The notes beneath the pieces were generated by a model that saw only the letters and a list, made by a program, of their open reading frames with translations, did no database searches and was not told where the DNA came from. From an uncultured Pelagibacteraceae bacterium (lineage in GTDB: Bacteria; Pseudomonadota; Alphaproteobacteria; Pelagibacterales; Pelagibacteraceae): a stretch of 64,000 nt of DNA. A program made the translations under genes and the position numbers. Position 1 is the stretch's first letter. Each line of letters starts with the position of its first letter. Shown here in pieces: positions 62,509-64,000 of this stretch. Location of the stretch: NCBI GenBank assembly GCA_902519695.1, contig CABYKN010000002.1, positions 1-64,000 on the forward strand, written 5' to 3'.

Positions 62509-64000
<1,492 letters not shown>

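Overview
This window is a compact, AT-rich, almost fully coding segment that looks like a SAR11 / Candidatus Pelagibacter chromosome. The taxon is inferred from gene content (SAR11-type DmdA), gene order and base composition; no search was run. Contents in order: the 3' end of an acidic repeat protein; a short photolyase-like protein; argG; a ccmCDEF-dsbE-ccmH cytochrome c maturation cluster; a hydroxy-acid oxidation cluster with tandem LldD-like genes; a two-ATPase CUT1-type ABC importer; a TRAP transporter with an enlarged membrane subunit; a minus-strand ketopantoate reductase/acyl-CoA synthetase/GGT operon; ftsY-dapF divergent from ffh-rpsP-trmD-rplS; leuCDB; the DMSP demethylation genes dmdC-dmdB-dmdA; asd; and sdhCDAB-mmsA-mdh-sucCDAB-lpd. 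The strongest signals not explained by ordinary annotation are: (1) a GC-enriched, apparently pseudoknotted structured RNA of about 100 nt between the divergent dapF/ftsY and ffh genes, running into the ffh start codon; (2) complementary degeneration of catalytic motifs in the two ABC ATPases, predicting one competent and one dead ATP site; (3) a TRAP large permease with a soluble coiled-coil tail of about 330 aa; (4) a photolyase-like protein with no N-terminal antenna domain but an uncharacterised C-terminal domain; (5) an acidic protein with a 27-aa repeat at the left edge. No rRNA, tRNA, CRISPR array or transposon was recognised.
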